DNA from: Acholoe squamosa | Lineage: Eukaryota; Annelida; Polychaeta; Phyllodocida; Polynoidae | NCBI GenBank assembly: GCA_949317995.1 | Contig: OX439047.1 | Location: 35,998,950 to 36,062,949, forward strand | Direction of reading: 5' to 3' | DNA: 64,000 nucleotides | Shown: positions 1-11,699 of the stretch, one piece after another | Position numbering within the stretch: position 1 is the first letter of the stretch | Layout: each line of letters starts with the position of its first letter | The notes under the pieces: generated by a model | Databases searched by the model: none | The model's input: the letters and a program-made list of their open reading frames with translations, nothing else | What the model was told of the DNA's origin: nothing | Program-made: the position numbers and the translations under genes

Positions 1-258
1 ATGGCATGATGCATTAATGCACATTTAACCCTTCATGGGTGGCATGATGCATTGATGTACACTTAACGCTTTCGGGATGGCATGATGCATTGATGCACAC
101 CTAACCCTTTATAGATGGCATGATACATTGATTTACACTTAACCCTTTAGGGATGGCATGATGCATTGGTGCACACTTAACCCTTTATGGATGGCATGAT
201 GCATTGATGCACAATTAACCCTTTATGGGTGACCTGCTACATTGATGCACACTTTAAG
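1..258. repeat. 38-bp tandem repeat array
   Basis: The core GGCATGATGCATTGATGC recurs at 3, 41, 79, 117, 155 and 193, and a diverged seventh copy starts at 231, so the period is exactly 38 bp. Each unit also carries a TTAACCCTTTAT-like segment. Copies differ by a few substitutions and the array is cut by the window start, so its full length is unknown. It has no coding potential. Confidence 0.93.
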
Positions 259-345
259 CATTATAATTAACCATGACAAAATAAATCACCACGGCTATGC
301 CGTGCTTAACTGATTTCCTTAATCCATCAAATACACGCCTCCTAG

Positions 346-2610
346 TTGTTTTCCATGTGTGTCAGCCATCTTTGTTTTAGGAAACACAGGGATCCAGCTC
401 ATATATTGTCAATTTTAATCTTCAAAAGTTATCAGATGGATGTTAGTGACCATTGGGACACCTCAACTAGCTAATTTTATTGTTCTCACTATATATCGGC
501 CATCTTTGTTTTAGGAAACACAGGGATCCAGGCCATATATGGTCAACTTCGATCTTCAAAAGTTATCAGATGGATGTTAGTGACCATTGGGACACCTCAA
601 GTACCTAATTTTATTGTTTTCCATGTGTATCGGCCATCTTGGTTTTCGGAAACACAGGGATCCAGGTCATATGTGGTCAATTTTGATCTTCAAAAGTTAT
701 CAGATGGATGTTAGTGACCATTGGGAGACCTCAACTACCCAATTTTGTTGTTTTCCATGTGTGTCGGCTATCTTTGTTTTAGGAAACACAGGGATCCAGG
801 TCATACATGGTCAATTTTGATCTTAAAAAAAAAGTTATAGATGGATGTTAGTGACCATTGGGACACCTCAACTACCCAATTTTATTGTTTTCCATGTGTG
901 TCGGCCATCTTTGTTTTAGGAAACACAGGGATCCAGGTCATATGTGGTCAATTTTGATCTTCAAAAGTTATCAGATGGATGTTAGTGACCATTGGGAGAC
1001 CTCAACTACCCAATTTTGTTGTTTTCCATGTGTGTCGGCCATCTTTGTTTTAGGAAACACAGGGATCCAGGTCATACATGGTCAATTTTGATCTTAAAAA
1101 AAAAGTTATAGATGGATGTTAGTGACCATTTGGACACCTCCACTACCCAATTTTATTGTTTTCCATGTGTGTCGGCCATCTTTGTTTTAGGAAACACAGG
1201 GATCCAGGTCATATGTGGTCAATTTTGATCTTCAAAAGTTATCAGATGGATGTTAGTGACCATTGAAAGACCTCAACTACCTAATTCTATTTTTTTTCAA
1301 TATGTGTCAACCAACTTTGTTTTAGAAAACACAGGGATCCAGGCCATATATGGTCAACTTTGATCTTCAAAAATTATCAGATGGATGTTAGTGACCATTG
1401 GGAGACCTCAACTACCCAATTTTATTGTTTTCCATGTGTGTCGGCCATCTTGGTTTTAGGAAACACAGGGATCTAGGTCATATGTGGTCAATTTTGATCT
1501 TCAAAAGATATCAGATGGATGTTAGTGGCCATTAGGACACCTCAACTACCTAATTCTATTGTTTTCCTTGTGTGTCTGCCATCTTGGTTTTAGGAAACAC
1601 AGGGATCCAGGTCATATGTGGTCAATTTTAATCTTCAAAAGATATCAGATGGATGTTAGTGACCATTGGGACACCTCAACTACCTAATTCTATTGTTTTC
1701 CTTGTGTGTCGGCCATCTTGGTTTTAGGAAACACAGAGATCCAGGTCATATGTGGTCAATTTCGATCTTCAAATGTTATCAGATGGATGTTAGTGACCAT
1801 TGAAAGACCTCAACTGCCTAATTCTATTGTCTCCATATGTGTCGGCCATCTTTGTTTTAGGAAACACAGGGGTCCAGGTCATATATGGTCAACTTCGATC
1901 TTCAAAAGTTATCAGATGGATGTTAGTGACCATTGGAAGACCTCAACTACCTAATTCTTTTGTTTTCCTTGTGTGTCGGCCATCTTGGTTTCAGGATCAC
2001 AGGGATCCAGGTCATATGTGGTCAATTTTGATCTTCAAAAGTTATGAGATGGATGTTAGTGACCATTGAAAGACCTCAACTACCTAATTCTATTGTTTTT
2101 CATATGTGTCGGCCATCTTGGTTTTAGAAAACACAGGGATCCAGCTCAAATATGGTCAATTTTGATCTTTCAAAGTTATGAGGTGGATGTTAGTAGTCAT
2201 TGGGAGACCTCAACTACCCAATTTTATTGTTTTCCATGTGTGTCGGCCATCTTGGTTTTAGGAAACACAGGGATCCAGGTCATATGTGGTCAATTTTGAT
2301 CTTCAAAAGTTATCAGATGGATGTAAGTGACCATTGGGACACCTCAACTACCTAATTCTTTTGTTTTCCTTGTGTGTCGGCCATCTTTGTTTCAGGAATC
2401 ACAGGGAGCCAGGTCATATGTGGTCAATTTTGATCTTCAAAAGTTATCAGATGGATGTTAGTGACCATTGGGACACCTCAACTACCTAATTCTTTTGTTT
2501 TCCTTGTGTGTCGGCCATCTTGGTTTCAGGAATCACAGGGACCCAGGTCATATGTGGTCAATTTTGATCTTCAAAAGTTATCAGATGGATGTTAGTGACC
2601 ATTGTGACAC
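346..2610. repeat. Satellite of about 17 copies of a 135-bp unit
   Basis: The landmark CGGCCATCTTTGTTTTAGG followed by AAACACAGGGATCCAGG recurs at about 365, 499, 631, 765, 902, 1037, 1173, 1308, 1441, 1576, 1711, 1845, 1978, 2112, 2247, 2377 and 2512. Spacing is 130-137 bp, mostly 134-136. Most copies contain a BamHI site (GGATCC). Short ORFs of 73-89 codons inside are simply the unit read through until a stop, and length changes of 1-3 bp move the frame between copies. This is satellite DNA, not a repeat protein. Confidence 0.95.
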
Positions 2611-2637
2611 CACCACCACCAATACCACCACCACACT
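2607..2637. repeat. CCA-type microsatellite at satellite edge
   Basis: The last 135-bp unit runs straight into an interrupted CAC/CCA repeat, which ends the satellite array. It marks the boundary with unique DNA. Confidence 0.8.
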
Positions 2638-2834
2638 ACTCCCAACCCTCACACACATTCCTTATTTGCATATTTTAATCCAGGCATAGGTTTACTCCAT
2701 ACTATAGCAATGGGACAGGATTTTACATGGAGAGAGAGGAAGCACCACAATCAGAGCATATATTTAAGTATAGGTCCATTCCAAAGGCCATAGAGTTCAT
2801 ATATAATGATCTTTTTTCCTTGGATCATAATAGG

Positions 2835-3076
2835 AATATGCACGGCATTACAGCATTGCTGTGTTTACTTTCCTGAAAATATGTTATAGATTAATAAATT
2901 GCAAAACACACAACATATGAAGGGCTTTTATATTCCGTATTAAAATAATATTTGTTCTGAAAATATTGATCTAAGATCATATTAAAAATGTTGTAAATCA
3001 ATTCTATACTTCTTAGAACATGATATGAATATGCACGGCATTACAGCTTTGCTGTGTTTACTTTGCCGAAAATATG
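2835..3076. repeat. Pair of about 49-bp direct repeats
   Basis: The segment starting AATATGCACGGCATTACAGC at about 2835 is repeated at about 3028 with few differences: both read through GCTGTGTTTACTTT and GAAAATATG. The spacing is about 193 bp and the intervening DNA is AT-rich. This may be one duplicated dispersed repeat or remnants of two insertions. The rest of 2640-3830 shows nothing else supportable. Confidence 0.7.
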
Positions 3077-3657
3077 GGATAAATTTCTAATCCGGGAAAC
3101 GCACTGCAATTTAACTGCTTTTAGAATTGATATTAAACTCAGAATTGATCGTCAAATTTAAATATGAAATCCTAATATCTTGATCATAGACAGATCCTAA
3201 ATTCAATCCTCTCAATTGCATCCTTAACACGGGCCTCTTGATCATAGATCTTAGATCCTAAATTTTCAATTGAATCCTTAACATAATCTCCTAACCATTG
3301 ACCCCTTGTTGTGCATTTATGGCATTCTATATCTGTTTTGCCGAAGAAAACAATGGGAATTGCAGACCGAAGATGCAGCGAGTTTCAATTTTCTTTTCTC
3401 GATCTCCACTCTGAAACTAAAATCGTTTGGTGCGTATGGTGAAAGAGAGTACGAGGAATTCTGAATTAAGTTATACTTTCAGTATTATCACTCTATATTG
3501 ATATTGCATCAGTCTAATTATTGCTGCTCAGTATCACCCAGTTGCATGTTTAAATATAGAAGCAAGCATCTAAATTCTGCCATTGCCTTCAAAAGAATGA
3601 TCCAAAGTAATAAAATGGACTCTGTGAGCCAAAGGTAATAATCTATTTCACCACAAA

Positions 3658-3717
3658 TGGAAACGGTGATGAGATTAAAACCTCCCGACACCATAGAATC
3701 CTCGCCACTGGACACTG
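3658..3717 (-). CDS. Weak candidate exon, unknown product
   Basis: On the minus strand an acceptor-like AAATCATTTCAG precedes a 60-bp open stretch whose translation includes SSGEDSMVSGGFNLITVSIC, followed by G|GTGAAA. The codons look coding-like, but the segment is very short and the same frame stays open past the donor for about 45 codons. No family is recognised and no neighbouring exon was identified. Confidence 0.15.
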
Positions 3718-3830
3718 AAATGATTTGATTTGAGGGTACAATGTGCCCTATTGAAAAGAGGGGAAATGAGAAAGAAAAGAAAATAGGAAGAATTATTAAA
3801 TTTCACAGCTGGCATATATCCATACTCCAG

Positions 3831-4079
3831 TCTACTACCAGCAGCCCCATTACCTCTTGCACCACACCCTACAAAGCATCCTGAATCGCCTGCTTAACAT
3901 CGAACCCAATTCTACCAGGGCTACTAAACCCCAGCTTCAGTCCACACTCCATGCTCCGACATCTCACATCACAGCCCTGTCCCTGCAGCTAATGAGTTTT
4001 GCACCGACAGCCAACTCGTTAAAGGCAGTGCCCATCAAAGATTCTGATCACATTAAATCAAACATATTAGATCTCCGGT
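3831..4079 (+). CDS. Candidate internal exon, unknown product
   Basis: One frame is open for about 83 codons, from a CATACTCCAG acceptor-like site to CTCCG|GTGAGC, with a TGA overlapping the donor. The segment is GC-richer than its flanks. The translation contains the segment QQPHYLLHHTLQSILNRLLN and matches no family I recognise. The acceptor has only a modest pyrimidine tract and the donor is sub-optimal. A chance open frame is a real alternative, and the opposite strand has an overlapping open frame (4048-4308). Confidence 0.25.
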
Positions 4080-5940
4080 GAGCCCGCTGCAGCCTAGAAA
4101 ACAATATTAAAGCGACACGTGTGATCCACCAAAGAAGCACTTCCTTCCTCAATAACATGCCTAGAGCCCTGACTCTAGAGCCTCTATTACTGTTGGTGCT
4201 TAGAGGACAATAGTGGAGGGAGCAGCTATTTATTTCCTGTTGGAGGGCTGACAATATGATGGATGTAAGAGAAGAGAAATGCCTGCGTATCAGAAAGATC
4301 CTTAACATTCCCTTTATACAGTCAATTTGCAGTCTTATAATCTAGCATACAGGTACTGTGGAGTTATCTAGTTCTAAGACTTTCATATTAGCACATCAAC
4401 ATAGCCTTCCCAATAAGAATTAACTGGGGCCCGTCACAAAATAAAGTCAGCTTTTTTATGCGAAAGGCCCTTGATATTGTAACACATTTTTGCTGAAATT
4501 ATATCAGACAAATACTTGTACGGTTTTACACATTAATTAAATGAGAGATTTCAAAAATCACAAAAAGCTTTGGGGGAAGTCACATCATCCATCTCAGAAA
4601 CGTTCATCACCGCTGGGGAGATACCTCCAGGATATGACTTTCCTATAGATTGTAAACAATACTAGCAGTTCAAGTTTTAAGAAAAACAAACAAATAACGT
4701 TACCATAATCAGTATAATAATCTAATTAACTTCTGATGAATAAAGTCCCCTATTGGTAAAATAATTATATAAGACGTTGGACATTAGAATAGCCTCTTAG
4801 CATAGCCATTTTATAGGGGACGATGGGTTACATACGCCCTATTTGTAATATACGTCATCTATACAGGCCTGGCATTTATGTCAAGTAGGGAGGACCTGTC
4901 ATTGCTCAGATTTGCTATACTTTTAGTATTATTGGACTGATTCTCCAAAATGCTATGTAGATGTAGCGGGCAGACCTGTATTATGAACGCTATAAACTGG
5001 ATCAGTGAATGATCAGCACTGACTTGATGTGCGACCTCTGCTGGCTTAGCAAGCTGTAAAGACTCACCCTTTGGTATGTCAGGAAGTCATTTCTCAAACA
5101 CTAAGTTTTGGGCACCCTGAAATCATACTGACCTGGCCAGGATCGGAAGGGAATTCTTCATTGTACAGGGTCAATCACTATGATTACAGCAGATACAGGG
5201 GGAAAAGGCATGCTCCTGTATTGGCAATCGTAGGTAATACATGATCACCAAGGGTCAACCACTACGATTGGACTGGATCGTAGGGGTGGTTGGAATCGGA
5301 GGGAGAGGGGTACGATCGTAGTGTTTGAGAAATGGCTAGCAGGAGTGGTTGCGAGCATAAAGCAGTCTTGCCCAAGAGACGTTCTGACTTTAGAAGGGAT
5401 GCAATGAATCATCTAGAATGGCTGGGTTAGTTAACTAGATCAGATGAGTAAGTTATGTAGACTAGCTCACTGAGTAGCTCCTTCCCACTGCCTACGCCTC
5501 AGGCTCCAGCCAGACCAATGTAGCTATAGCCATTCATCAGAAACAGGAGCCACAAGAGTTTCTTATCAAGATGCAGTTCATGATGAGGCCCAGTCCATGT
5601 TCATTTAGCTACATCATTATGGTATCAAACAGGATCTAAAGTAATAAAACTGTCTGGATTAAGAAAAAGAGATGACTTGGGAGATATGAAAAAGGATATG
5701 AGTAATATCTCACTTCGGAGTGCTGTCTTTAGGTAGTTGAGAAATTCATTTCCCAAGGGTAATATCCAAATCGTTGTGCTCAATAGTAGTATTAATATTT
5801 GTCTTGGTCTAGCCAACACCCCTCCTCCATTCCCTCCCCCTACACCTCTTGGGCTGATTGGTTTTCCCACCCTAACCACAGGAAATTGACATTCTCGCCT
5901 CCAACGACGGAGAGTTCTACTGGTTGCCTTCCCCTAAATC
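4080..5940. other. No supportable gene
   Basis: This is AT-rich unique sequence. Several short open frames occur on both strands, but none has convincing splice sites or recognisable protein content. Confidence 0.5.
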
Positions 5941-5955
5941 TAACCCGTGGGATCG

Positions 5956-6016
5956 GTTGCCATGGTAACCCGTTGGTTATTGTTTTACCCTGGCTTGGCC
6001 CTCAACAACCAATCAG
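5956..6016. promoter_or_regulatory. X-box-like site with nearby inverted CCAAT box
   Basis: GTTGCCATGGTAAC at 5956-5969 fits the RFX/DAF-19 X-box consensus (GTnnCC AT RRnAAC). CCAATCAG, a CCAAT box as bound by NF-Y, follows at 6009-6016. No start codon or exon could be tied to it, so promoter function is inference only. Confidence 0.4.
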
Positions 6017-6019
6017 TAG

Positions 6020-8490
6020 ATTTACGGTGTATTGGGACGTATAACCGTCACCCTCTTGGTCAAGGGATGCATCTAAGGCATTCCAAACTCATCTATAATC
6101 CTCGGATGAGCATAGAGGTATCGCAGTGGGCATTTAAAAGGCACATATATACGTGTGTCTATGTATAATTATCAGCAGATGAATTAGTGTGATGAAAAAA
6201 GAATACGTTTCCATCTGAGTATAAACTCCTGGGATAGATATTGGCCAGAAGTGGCAGCATATTTCAGAAACCTATTTACTTGGTATAGACCTCACCAATT
6301 TTAAGAACCAGTGATCTTCTGCAAATCATCCTCAATGATTTGTGCTTATCACTTGATATGACGACAGCAGACCATGAATGCCGTATGGAATTAATGCTTT
6401 CCTTTCAGACATATAGTTGATAACTGCCTTTTATCAACTTTTGTTCATCGTCCATTTAGAATAAAGTCAGTGCAATCACTTTAGGACCTATGAGGCTACT
6501 TCCTAAGATAAACCGTCAACGTATTTACGCTTCTGAGAAATCCCTTATGACAAGTAGGCGGTGAAAGCTCTTTGAAGATGATATTACATCTTCCATTTCC
6601 ACCTCAGCAGAGCCGCAGGAACAGACAAAGTGCCCCCTCTCTCTGATATCAAACTACTATGTCAACATAAGCTGGACCCTGGTCTGTAATTGAGTATAGC
6701 AGCTCCCTTAGAACAAGTCCAGTTCGTGTAGAGAGGTTAAAAAACCATTGTTTACATCCGCAAAGATGTCTGACAGACTTATAGAGAAGGGGATCCAACA
6801 TGACAGCATGCACTCACTTTTTCCCCATTCCTTTTCCTTAGGCAATCAAAGACAGTTCTTTACTTAGTAATTTAGCCCCTGTGTGGTCTGGGTGCAATAT
6901 TGCTTCTAGATGTAGTGGAGATGTAGAAGGGACTGTGGCGATAGTGGGTGGGGTGGGGGTAAGGAGGGCCCGATCCCTATCTCTGTGGTGATAACGGGGT
7001 TTAGGGGGACTGAGGTAATTACAAGAGAGGGTTGGATGGAGGGATATCAACTAGAAATCCCATTACACAGGGGGGTTCTGAGGCTGCATTTAAAAGGAGC
7101 CGCCACTAAGGCCGAGGTAGAGCCACAGGAGAAAGGTGAATGGAGAAATAGGGAGAGAGAGGTTGAGCTGAGTCCCACCCTAGTGGTTTAGAACCGAAGG
7201 TCTCTTTGTACGAAAGTGATGAGAATCCTGTAAATCCTTTTGTACTTCAGCCTGCGGTTCGAGGGTGGAAGTATAGGTGTCACCAATAATTATTGGCATT
7301 TGTGCAACTAAATGGAATATGGAAATGAACACAACTCTTGTAGATCTCATGGAATATAGAAGTGCATACCCTTAACATTTATTTCAAAATGCAATTAACC
7401 ATCAAGGTCAGAGTAGCCTGAATCTCCCACCCATATAGTTGGAGCAGATGGTGCCGAGACTAAAATGTCTCAACCCTCATCGGTCACTTTGCCTAGGTGA
7501 ACCACCATAGCATGCATTGGCGATGCTGGTTGGCACAATTATTGCCACTCTATTCAAACTAACAGGTGTTTTGTCTACTTTGCAGGTGTTATCTGACAAA
7601 ATCCCCCATAATAGATCTAATCTCACCCCTATCCCAGCTGAACTCATCCTCTGTGCCATAACCATAGTGTCAACTGATTGTGATTTGGTTTTATTTTCAA
7701 TGGAATTTGCCAAAGCATACATGATATATTTCTCACTTGCAAATTAAAGGTCACCGAGAAGGGAAGGCATCTTACAGTTTCGATCTACTATGCAGCCCTA
7801 ACTGTGAGATAATCTAGGATAATGTATCTTATAATTATGTACTATGTCATCTTTGGGTTCCTAAAGAAATTTCTTTTCAGCATTTCAACCCAAATTCCCG
7901 AAATAGAGGACAGGTGCACATGCAATATTAATTTAATGTTACAGACGTAGGAAGTACTGTGCACAAAGATGAACATGACTGTTCCTTATGTCTGCTAGTA
8001 TGGATAATTCATCCAAACCTACATAGAAGATAACCCTGATCGACTCTACCTTAAAGCACTTGGATAACTATTCCTTGTTGGCTTTAATTTCTACTTTAAC
8101 TCTTCTTCTACCAAATTCTACATAAATATAGGTCTATCAAAACCAAATAATTTTAGACCTTATTAAGGTGGAGATTTTGTAAATAGACAATGAAATGGGC
8201 TTTCAGGAACTGAAAGAATTTTCTAGATATTCCAATAATAAGTCAAGTTATGATGGAATATGCTGTCTCTAAAAATCAAAAATTGAGACAGCCCTATTAC
8301 TGTACATAGGCCCTTATTGAAGAGATATTGCATTATTAATAATACTGGTAAATGAAACGACCATGCAATACAATCAATTTTGAAATTGAAATATCTTAGT
8401 TAAAAATTGATCTTTCAATATGAAATAAAGTGCATGTGTTAGATTATTTCTATGACTTATTAGATTTTTCACTGGAAAGCTATTTAGGAA
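6020..8490. other. No supportable gene
   Basis: This is unique AT-rich DNA. Open frames at 6985-7191 (+), 7477-7722 (-) and 7517-7747 (+) lack credible acceptor/donor pairs and overlap each other on opposite strands. They are left uncalled. Confidence 0.45.
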
Positions 8491-8495
8491 CATTC

Positions 8496-8570
8496 TTTCC
8501 TGTTGCCATGGCAACCAAAATAAACAAAAAGTTTGATATCTAGTTGTTTTGTTGCCATGGCAACAGGAAA
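8496..8570. promoter_or_regulatory. Perfect 20-bp inverted repeat of X-box palindromes
   Basis: TTTCCTGTTGCCATGGCAAC (8496-8515) and its exact reverse complement (8551-8570) flank a 35-bp AT-rich spacer. Each arm contains the full palindromic X-box GTTGCCATGGCAAC, the high-affinity RFX site. It could be a paired RFX site or a small hairpin element that carries RFX sites. Confidence 0.6.
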
Positions 8571-11510
8571 GGACGTGGATCTTACCCATAATGCATCAGA
8601 ATATGTTTTTGATTTTGTAACCAACATTTTCCTCATGAAAAATTACCCTTAGTCACTTTTCACCCCAATAATGATAATTTTTTTCACATTTCCCCCCTTA
8701 ATATTGCTGAAATCATTCAAAGCAAAAAGTAAAACTCATCCATGTTCACCTACCTCTCATCAAAAGGGAAAATATCTATACAGCCGAATGGTTTAGATTG
8801 CCCAGAGAGAATATGCCATAGAGAACATCCCCAAAAAATTGTGAGATTTCACCCATTTTTAAGGAAGTAATAGAGGGTCAAAAATCGGTCAAAATCGGCC
8901 AAAAATCGGTGAGTAGCTCGCAAAAATGCGCGTCTGGTAAAGCACAGTAAACTCGCAAAAATGTTGAAAGGTTTTCATTGGGGGAGGGGGGGCTGACATT
9001 TTGTGCTCCCTCCCCTTTGCGATGGAGGCGGGGGTGCAGACCCCTTCACCACGCCCTCTCTGAAGGAGTTTTACCTAATACTGGTAGTCTGTCCGATCCC
9101 AAACTCCACTCACCTGTAAGACAAAAAGTAAATTGTTACACAGGTATAAATATAGATATGTCGTCATATATATCAAAGGGATTAATAATACATGAATCAA
9201 TACGCACAGCTGACAGCATTGTTTCTTATATATATACTGGCTTTATCCTATTTTTCTTTTGTAACCCTAAAATAATGTGCCTTGGGGGGGGGGTAAGAAG
9301 ACAAGAGAAAATGTAGATCTTAAAGTAGAGAGCATCAAACAGAGAAGCACAGAGGGGAGAGGAGTAGGGAAGGGTATAGCTACTTTAAGAGTCAGTCCAA
9401 CCCATTATTTGCTTTCCCTACACAACCTTAGCAGGTCAAATATTCCATGAGGATAGTTATAAACAGGCATACGTGCTGCCCTTAGTCAATGTTATTCAGA
9501 ATCTGGGTTTAGATCAAATACTCTCACTGAAGGCTGGAACTAGGGACCTGCCTACCATGGGTAGATATGGATTACACGTGACTGGCTCAGGGATGGGGAT
9601 TTGACACCCTACAGTCGTTGACAGTGGGATGAGGGGTAAGGACCCTTGAGGGGATTTTGGGACTTTCTGAAGAAGGAATCCTTATTAGCATTCAGGTCAG
9701 CAAATGTCAGGGCCCTTTTTGTAAATACCTGCCAGAGAGAGGTGATAATTTAATACCTGTAGATCAATATTGACAGCAATACGAGGTATCCACCACTGTC
9801 TTCTTCATGTTCACCAGATGATTCAGATGTTAAGTCTTATTTCAAATATCTGTCTAATGTCTTAAGGGATCCCTACCTTATGCTTGTAAAAGGACAGGTT
9901 AGGAATATCCCACCTGCAAGCCACAATACAGGCATACAACAATAAACTCACAATCAGGGAAGGTAGGGAAGGGATGTCAGATCACAGCAATATAATTTTA
10001 TCATCGGATAGGCCTATAGTATAGTTTTCGTAACTTTTCATTTGTCCTTTTTCGAGGAAAGGTAGCTGCACATTCCTTGCGGCGTCCAAACTTTAACTTA
10101 AATGTTAGGGGAGAGTCTTTTCAAAAGAAAAAAAAAAGAATAGCAATAGAGTTTGGCAGATTATACACAATGCCTAGGAAAAAGCTCTTGGCATAATCAA
10201 TTATTCCAGTCCCCTCTCTTTGTCTTTTATCTCTCCATGCTTGGTAACTAAAGCACAGCCATAGGTGTCAGTATAAACACATCTATATCCACCCTCCAAC
10301 AAAGCCTGCACAGTGCCAACATGGAAGCAGCTTTAGACACAGAATCAGGGGTGTCATTGAGAACGAAAGGAGTTCCACCCCTTCTTTACGGCCATAACGG
10401 ATCGACTCCAACACTATGATCAGTTGATAGGCAGAATAAAGGCTAACGCATCTAAAAGATACAGCTAGCATCACGACAATTATATAGATTAATCCCTCTT
10501 GCATTTACAGGAACATAAAATATAGGAACCGCCAGCATCCCCGGGGGAACAAATCCAAGATGGCGGCCTTTATGGGGTGACAAGTTATAGTCGTATAGCC
10601 CCTTGATGGATGTTGGATGGTCAGTGCGGTCAGCGATGGTCACTCCATCTACTCAACACTAACCCCTCTCTTGTCTCCTCCCCCTCTGACCCTGCTGTCC
10701 CTGGATGGTCCGTCCATTGTTGGGAGGTCCCAGCTCTCTAGTACCCTGATTGTAGGTCTTCGTATTGGTCAATTGCCTGATACCTAACCCCTGCTAGCCA
10801 TATACCCCCTTGCTGCTTATCCAATAACATCAAATCATGTTGTATACTGATTCAAAGCTTTCTAGACGTCTAGCTGATGTCTAGGACATTGTATGGTCTT
10901 CTTTAGGCGGAATACATATCAATTGTATAAGCCCAAAGATATGAGGTACTATGGTAGCAGCCATTGTCTAGTCTGGGATAAAGAAAGGTCTACTGTTAGG
11001 ATGGAACAAATTTAGGATAATAACTTTGTTGTCCTTGTTGATTGGGCGGGGTGGGGATTAAAATTCTCTGTTAGAATTTGCCTCTCCTCGGTAGCTGATA
11101 AAGCTGACCCCCTTGTGCGTGTTGATCAAATAAAATGCCAAACGCTTGTGGGTGTGGTTGATATTAAGCAGTATTAAGAGCCTTAGAGCCTTGTCAACAC
11201 TGACGGCTAATTTCGATCTTTTGATAGATTACCATAATTGGAAAGCATGATTTTTATCTTCATGCCTCGACCTTTGACCCGACCCTCTCCATCTCGCCAT
11301 GATCTAATGCCCATTTCCTAATACTACTACCACCTATCCTAGCCACCAGTTCTTCTCTCTCTATCCCTCTTTATGCTATCTATGTAATCTTCTATCTTGT
11401 ATTAAGATCTTCAAAACGCATATCTTAGAACAGCTGCATATGCTCTTTGATCCTAATGCCATCGGTCACTTAACTGGCGGGCATGTTTTTACCTCCCTCT
11501 GTTGCTGATG
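8571..11510. other. No supportable gene
   Basis: The region contains short ATCGGTCAAAA-like repeats (about 8880-8910), a G-run (about 9283-9292) and a YY1-type AAGATGGCGGC (about 10557-10567). A 39-bp minus-strand micro-exon candidate near 9075-9113 (TTTGTCTTACAG acceptor) was too short to call. No protein-coding gene is supported. Confidence 0.4.
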
Positions 11511-11519
11511 GAAAAAGTC

Positions 11520-11690
11520 GCGAGCTAATCACCCAGGCGCGTGCGCCGCGTGCCACTTCCGTTATCATCACACGTGACCACTAGGTGACGTCACAGCTCA
11601 GTGAGCAGCATAGCAGCACGCATAGGCGCCTCTTTCTGGCGCGAGCCACTCCCACCTACTTCCCATAATGCAGTGGGACAAAGGAGGGGG
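11520..11690. promoter_or_regulatory. CpG-rich promoter-like cluster
   Basis: This local CpG-rich patch in AT-rich DNA carries an ETS-type CACTTCCG (11554-11561), an E-box CACGTGAC (11571-11578), a full CRE TGACGTCA (11586-11593) and a ZNF143-like ACTTCCCATAATGCA (11658-11672). Clustering of these elements is typical of housekeeping core promoters in animals. No adjacent coding exon was identified on either strand, so the transcript direction is unknown. A non-coding first exon or an lncRNA promoter are both possible. Confidence 0.5.
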
Positions 11691-11699
11691 TGGGTTGAT

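Noticed and set aside
587-2689. Series of 73-89 codon frames with a recurring 45-residue pattern
   Set aside because: Each frame breaks after one or two satellite units; there is no conserved start, stop or splice site.
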